Positions 34,426 through 38,026 of a DNA stretch of 38,026 bases are shown here, piece after piece. This DNA comes from Bacteroidales bacterium. GTDB taxonomy: Bacteria > Bacteroidota > Bacteroidia > Bacteroidales > UBA932. Within the stretch, counting starts at the first letter, position 1. Every line of letters starts with the position of its first letter. The notes under the pieces were generated by a model. It ran no database searches, had not been told where the DNA came from, and worked only from the letters and a program-made list of their open reading frames with translations. A program made the translations under genes and the position numbers. The stretch spans positions 1-38,026 of the forward strand of contig JAKSKO010000019.1 of NCBI GenBank assembly GCA_024401715.1, written 5' to 3'.

Positions 34426-34461
34426 GGCGGCATACGGATTCTTCCGATGCCGCCCGTTTTT
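34426..34461 (+). terminator. Intrinsic terminator or attenuator hairpin
   Basis: GGCGGCAT (34426-34433) pairs with ATGCCGCC (34447-34454), extended by CGGA/TCCG inside with one bulged A. The stem is followed by CGTTTTT. It ends only 8 bases before the ATG of the ATP-grasp gene, so it may act both as the rubrerythrin terminator and as a barrier in the leader of the next gene. Confidence 0.8.
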
Positions 34462-34469
34462 CGGGGTAT

Positions 34470-35405
34470 ATGACGTTGGGATCCGGCAGGATATTGCTTT
34501 TCGGGACCATGGGGGAGATTGGCCCGGTGGCGCTGCACTACCTCAATTCCGTTGGGGTTGAGGCCCGCCTTGTGCCTTTTCCTCAGACGGTCTTCCGTGA
34601 CGAGAGCGGCTATAGGCGGGAACTGTTGAAAGCCCTTGCCCAATATCCTTGCACCCATATCCTTCCCATAGGCAATCCTGTGGCCCTGTCCCGTTTCAAG
34701 GCGGAACTTATGCGTCTGTATCCCGATGTGACACCGCTGGTGGAGGATCCGCAGAAAGTGGAACTTCTGGACAGCAAACTCCAATCATATGAATTTTTCC
34801 GCAGCCTGGGTGTTCCCGTTCCACAGAGTTTCCCTTCGGCCGATGATGTCCCCGATGGCGTGCGCACCGTTTTCAAGCGCGACGTTTCTTTCGGAGGCCA
34901 GGGCGTGAGACTTCCGTCCGATATATGCGGTCTTCGTAACCTTATCCGCACCCAGGGCGCTTCCGGTCCCTACATGATCCAGCGCTTCATCCCCGGCACC
35001 GAATACAGCGTTGATGCTCTCCGTCTTCCTGCTTCGTCCCTTCCGGACTTCCGTTCCGGCGCAGCGCCGTCATTTGTTAAGGATTTCTGTTCCGGCTCCC
35101 ATGTTATACTGGCAAGCAGTTACAGCCGCCGGGAGACGCTGCCTGGCGCAGCGGAAAGGGAATCGCATCCCGGGAACCCCGTGGACGCAGCCCGGCGCAC
35201 GCTGTGCTCCATGCCGCAGCTGGAAGATATTGCCGCCAAGGTTCTGGACGCCCTGGACTATACCGGCGTCTGCGGCTTCGATTTCATAATCTCATCCGAG
35301 GATGGCCTTCCATATCTTCTTGAAGCCAATCCACGCCTTACCGGTGGCCTTGCCACCCAGCTTTCCGGCGCCTTCCCCATCCCCCTTCTGCTCATCAATT
35401 CCTGA
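34470..35405 (+). CDS. ATP-grasp domain protein
   Basis: A 311-residue protein of the ATP-grasp superfamily, which couples ATP to form acyl-phosphate intermediates for amide or peptide ligation. The N-terminal Rossmann-like part starts RILLFGTMGEIGPVALHYL. The ATP-grasp core shows FKRDVSFGGQGVRL near residue 139, YMIQRFIPGTEYSVDAL near 171 and the metal-binding GFDFIISSEDG with LLEANPRLTGG near 290. It resembles carbamoyl-phosphate-synthase-like orphan ligases; the substrate is unknown. It starts 8 bases after a terminator hairpin and ends 3 bases from the convergent CDF gene. The start is set by the N-terminal glycine motif. Confidence 0.8.
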   Translation: MTLGSGRILLFGTMGEIGPVALHYLNSVGVEARLVPFPQTVFRDESGYRRELLKALAQYPCTHILPIGNPVALSRFKAELMRLYPDVTPLVEDPQKVELLDSKLQSYEFFRSLGVPVPQSFPSADDVPDGVRTVFKRDVSFGGQGVRLPSDICGLRNLIRTQGASGPYMIQRFIPGTEYSVDALRLPASSLPDFRSGAAPSFVKDFCSGSHVILASSYSRRETLPGAAERESHPGNPVDAARRTLCSMPQLEDIAAKVLDALDYTGVCGFDFIISSEDGLPYLLEANPRLTGGLATQLSGAFPIPLLLINS

Positions 35406-35408
35406 TGT

Positions 35409-36305
35409 CTATTCGGCAGTGTCGTTCGGCTCCACATGTATGGAAATCTGAGTCTGGCCGCCGTAGGTGCTGCGCAGGGCTTTCTCTGCATGGACGGTGA
35501 TGTCGTGTGCCTCCGCCACCGTAATGTCAGGGTTTACCACGATATGCGCCTCTATGGCGTAGTAGTGTCCGCAGCTTCGTGTCTTCAGTTCGTGCACGCC
35601 CAGAACCCCCTCGGTTCCGGCCAGCATGGCCAGTATCTCGGCTTCCGTTTCATCGGAAAGCGATGCATCGGTGAGCTCGTTTATTGCGGGCAGGGACATC
35701 CTCACGCCCACTATTATGATTATCACGCTTATGACTGCGCCTGTAAGCGGGTCCAGCATTATCCATTTGCCGCCCATCAGGATGGCGCCGCCGATGCCTA
35801 TCACGGAACCTACGGAAGACAGGGCATCGGAACGGTGATGCCAGGCGTTGGCAATCATCACGGAACTGTTCAGCTGCGTGCCCACCCTCTTTGTCCACTG
35901 GTACAGGAGCTCCTTCACCAGAATGGAGATCACGGCTGCGGCCAGGGCGATATAGCCGGGACGCTCGCCCTCCACGCCCTTCATTATATAATAGATGTCC
36001 TCCACCGCTTCGGTCAGCATTATGGCGCCGGCAACAATAAGCAGCAGGCTCACGGCCAGCGATGCCAGGGTCTCGAACCTGCCGTGCCCGTACTCGTGCC
36101 TGCAATCCTTCTCCTTGGCTGTTATGCGCGTGAAGATTATAACTATGATGTCGCTCACCAGGTCTGAAAAAGAGTGCACGGCATCGGCCACCATGGCGGA
36201 ACTCCCTCCTATGAAACCTGCCATCAGCTTGCCAACGCAAAGCGCCACGTTGCAAACCGCACCGCCCAGCGTCACTCTCTCTATTTTCTGCGCCCTTTTA
36301 TCCAT
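35409..36305 (-). CDS. Cation diffusion facilitator family metal efflux transporter
   Basis: A 298-residue inner-membrane transporter that exports divalent cations such as Zn, Fe or Mn by proton exchange. Six hydrophobic helices precede a cytoplasmic ferredoxin-like domain. Metal-site HxxxD motifs are present in helix 2 (HSFSDLVSD, about residues 44-52) and helix 5 (HHRSDALSS, about residues 154-162). The C-terminal domain carries histidines (HELKTRSCGHYYAIEAHIVV) that may sense metal. The ATG at 36305 is chosen over a TTG at 36314. A -7 box lies 40 bases upstream and a GGCCG/CGGCC hairpin (36322-36336) sits in the leader. Confidence 0.93.
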   Translation of the reverse strand: MDKRAQKIERVTLGGAVCNVALCVGKLMAGFIGGSSAMVADAVHSFSDLVSDIIVIIFTRITAKEKDCRHEYGHGRFETLASLAVSLLLIVAGAIMLTEAVEDIYYIMKGVEGERPGYIALAAAVISILVKELLYQWTKRVGTQLNSSVMIANAWHHRSDALSSVGSVIGIGGAILMGGKWIMLDPLTGAVISVIIIIVGVRMSLPAINELTDASLSDETEAEILAMLAGTEGVLGVHELKTRSCGHYYAIEAHIVVNPDITVAEAHDITVHAEKALRSTYGGQTQISIHVEPNDTAE

Positions 36306-36345
36306 AACGTCCAATCATTCCGGCCGCTCACCGGCCATTCAGAAA

Positions 36346-36353
36346 CAAATATA
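36346..36353 (-). promoter_or_regulatory. -7 box of the CDF transporter gene
   Basis: TATATTTG on the minus strand is a perfect -7 element, 40 bases before the ATG at 36305 and just after the stop of the GH30 gene. It indicates separate transcription of the transporter. The -33 element is at best a weak TTTC. Confidence 0.5.
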
Positions 36354-36362
36354 GTCAAATTT

Positions 36363-37787
36363 TCAATACTGGAAAACCATGGTGCAGACGCTCCTTGGCT
36401 TCAGGCTTACAGAAATCTCCTCTCCGTCCGTCTCCACGCTGCTTTCCCTCATGTCCTCCCTTGCCGATGTCACGTACATTTTACCCTTCTTCTTAGGACG
36501 GCCCGGCAGGCGGAAGCTTTTCTCCACCACCTCGTCCCCGCCGTTAAGGCACGCCAGCACAAGCTTTCCCCCGGGCGTGAGCGCCACAAGGGTATGGGCG
36601 TCGCCGCATGCAAGGATCTTCGAGCCCGGCACAATGAACTGCGTAATCTGCCTTCGCAGGTACCAGTTTTTCAGACGCACGCTGTTGCAATGCCTGAAAT
36701 CTGCGCGCACAAGGCACCACTGATCCCCAAACTCTTCAATATACTGCCAGTCGCACCACACGTCCGGCTTCAGTTGCTTCACATCGTCAAACAGGCGCTG
36801 CATCATGCCAAGGTTTCCCTTTATGCCCTTGCCGCCGCTTCCCGTCTCGCTCATCCACAGCCTCAGCCCCGCCGCTTCCACCTTCTTTCTCAGCAGCTCC
36901 CTTTCGGCCGATGTTGCCTGATAGGTGTGCACATTCCACTGTCCAAGCAGACGCACATCCTCCCCGTAGGCATCAAAGCTTTCCAGCGACAGCCTGGTGC
37001 CCGTTTCGTCCGATGCCGCCAGCACTGTTCCCAGCCCGCTTTGCCGCAACATGGGCTCCAGCACCTTCAGAAAAGCCACCTGCGATGCCGGCGAAAAATG
37101 GCATCCCTCCTGCACGCCGCTGCGTCTCCAATAATCCGTCGTGGGCTCGTTGAAAGGTTCAAGCGAATGAAATTCAATACCATATGTATCGCGCATATGC
37201 ACGCACACGTCAACAAGATATTTCGCAAAAGCCTCGTAGCTCCCGGCCGGTAAATTATCCTCAAGCGGATTCTCGTTACCCGCACAGCAGCCGCTTTCCG
37301 TCATCCACCATGGCGCGGAATTGCTGAAAGACTCGAACACCGCATCGGGACGTTTCCGCTTTATTTTCAGCATCACGCGTATCTGCGCCGAATCGGCCTG
37401 CCAGTTGTATCCGCTGTCCGGGTGCTCCCTGAATCCGGGCATTTCGGCCCGAAGACCCTTGCCCTTTCCCATGTTCATGTGATGGGGCTGGCAATTGCGG
37501 TGCATAGGGTCGTCCCCGCCGCCTATATTGTATCGGAACACATTGTAGTTGAGGCCGTCCGGGCTCACCAGCCAGTCTATGACCTTGTCCAGTTCTCTGT
37601 CTTCCCACTGCCCGCACATGTTTGCCCACCAGCACAGGGAAACGCCCCAGCCTTTATGGATGTGCGACACTTCGTCCGTATTTATGACGCATTTCCCTTC
37701 CTCCCCGGCGTCCTGTGCCGATGCATCGGAGAGAAAAAATGAAAAAAGCAGCGAAAAAACTGCGGGAATGATGAGCTTTCCTTTCAT
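36363..37787 (-). CDS. Exported GH30 family glycoside hydrolase
   Basis: A 474-residue retaining glycosidase of GH30. The signal peptide is MKGKLIIPAVFSLLFSFFLS with cleavage near ASA-Q. The TIM barrel shows GWGVSLCWWANM near the start, acid/base Glu214 in LEPFNEPT and nucleophile Glu314 in LWMSETGSGG. A small beta domain closes the protein (SLKPRSVCTMVFQY). Close features, such as NVFRYNIGGGDDP, suggest the group containing endo-beta-1,6-galactanases, but the substrate is not certain. A 35-residue upstream extension is rejected because it precedes the signal peptide. The gene stands apart from the main glycan locus and may serve another glycan. Confidence 0.88.
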   Translation of the reverse strand: MKGKLIIPAVFSLLFSFFLSDASAQDAGEEGKCVINTDEVSHIHKGWGVSLCWWANMCGQWEDRELDKVIDWLVSPDGLNYNVFRYNIGGGDDPMHRNCQPHHMNMGKGKGLRAEMPGFREHPDSGYNWQADSAQIRVMLKIKRKRPDAVFESFSNSAPWWMTESGCCAGNENPLEDNLPAGSYEAFAKYLVDVCVHMRDTYGIEFHSLEPFNEPTTDYWRRSGVQEGCHFSPASQVAFLKVLEPMLRQSGLGTVLAASDETGTRLSLESFDAYGEDVRLLGQWNVHTYQATSAERELLRKKVEAAGLRLWMSETGSGGKGIKGNLGMMQRLFDDVKQLKPDVWCDWQYIEEFGDQWCLVRADFRHCNSVRLKNWYLRRQITQFIVPGSKILACGDAHTLVALTPGGKLVLACLNGGDEVVEKSFRLPGRPKKKGKMYVTSAREDMRESSVETDGEEISVSLKPRSVCTMVFQY

Positions 37788-37917
37788 GTGAACAAAGATA
37801 GTCATTTTGGTCGAAAACACACCGAAAAAGTTTTCAACAACATTCGTAACTGCTTGAAAAGTAAAAAGTTGATTATCAAAAAATACGGTCAATAGTGAAA
37901 AATTTTTCCCAAAAAAG
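37788..37917. other. Divergent intergenic region upstream of GH30
   Basis: An A/T-rich stretch with no gene. A leftward TATCTTTG at 37793-37800 is a perfect -7 word but ends only 5 bases before the GH30 ATG, so it would give a leaderless message. The true GH30 promoter is not clear. Confidence 0.45.
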
Positions 37918-37948
37918 TTTGTACTTTAGGGAAATATTCGTACCTTTG
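37918..37948 (+). promoter_or_regulatory. Textbook Bacteroidetes promoter firing out of the window
   Basis: TTTG (37918-37921), a 19-base spacer and TACCTTTG (37941-37948) match both elements of the Bacteroidetes consensus exactly. The presumed leader after it contains two short hairpins: CCCTT/AAGGG near 37954-37965 and GGGC/GCCC near 37963-37978. The gene it drives begins beyond base 38026. Confidence 0.75.
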
Positions 37949-38026
37949 TAACCCCTTAAAAGGGCGGCATTGTGCCCAAGTGCTTAATGCTGAGACAGTT
38001 ACGAAAATTAACGTATTTAAAGTATA

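Noticed and set aside
37793-37800. Perfect -7 word TATCTTTG on the minus strand before GH30
   Set aside because: It ends only 5 bases from the start codon and lacks a -33 element, so it would need a leaderless message; kept only as a remark.
1-38026. Insertion sequences, integrases, CRISPR arrays, rRNA or tRNA genes
   Set aside because: None is visible: no transposase-like protein, no regularly spaced repeats, and no complete RNA gene fold found by reading.

Overview
The window comes from a Bacteroidales-type bacterium. The evidence is a complete SusC/SusD outer-membrane glycan uptake pair, lipoproteins with Bacteroidetes-type lipoboxes, repeated TAnnTTTG -7 boxes (some with a TTTG -33 element at the expected spacing), few Shine-Dalgarno sequences, and GC that looks like the low to mid 50s by eye. 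I cannot place the genus.

Left flank (1-4604): a leftward ECF sigma factor with an overlapping membrane gene that runs off the window, a divergent rightward lrgA/lrgB pair, an HdeD/DUF308 membrane protein, and a leftward 5'-nucleotidase-type metallophosphoesterase that follows a GH31 gene (4612-7014).

Core (7130-32644): a large polysaccharide utilization locus, almost entirely on the minus strand. In transcription order it holds a CotH-type lipoprotein, a GH2 enzyme with a decayed foreign-looking tail, a GH99/71-like plus GH43 fusion, GH92, GH31, a 155-base regulatory gap, a novel coiled-coil lipoprotein, SusC, SusD, a DUF3823 lipoprotein, a GH99/71-like lipoprotein, a stand-alone GH43 and a third GH99/71-like enzyme. 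The last gene ends against, and overlaps by 11 bases, a rightward gene (7130-9649) for a membrane-spanning sensor-regulator: a LamG-like domain and kelch-type propeller outside, one transmembrane helix, and a winged-helix DNA-binding domain inside. This is the most likely regulator of the locus; no hybrid two-component system or ECF/anti-sigma pair sits inside it.

The enzyme set (GH92 exo-alpha-mannosidase family, three GH99/71-like endo-enzymes, two GH43 modules, GH31, GH2) points to a branched glycan containing alpha-mannose or a related alpha-linked sugar plus a GH43 target such as a pentose. GH99/71-like and GH43 occur both fused and as neighbouring separate genes, which suggests sequential action on the same repeat unit. 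The exact substrate cannot be read from the sequence.

Right flank (32756-38026): an AraC-type regulator, a divergent reverse-rubrerythrin peroxidase gene with a good promoter and terminator hairpin, an ATP-grasp protein whose start lies 8 bases after that hairpin, a cation diffusion facilitator, a GH30 hydrolase, and a textbook rightward Bacteroidetes promoter that fires out of the window.
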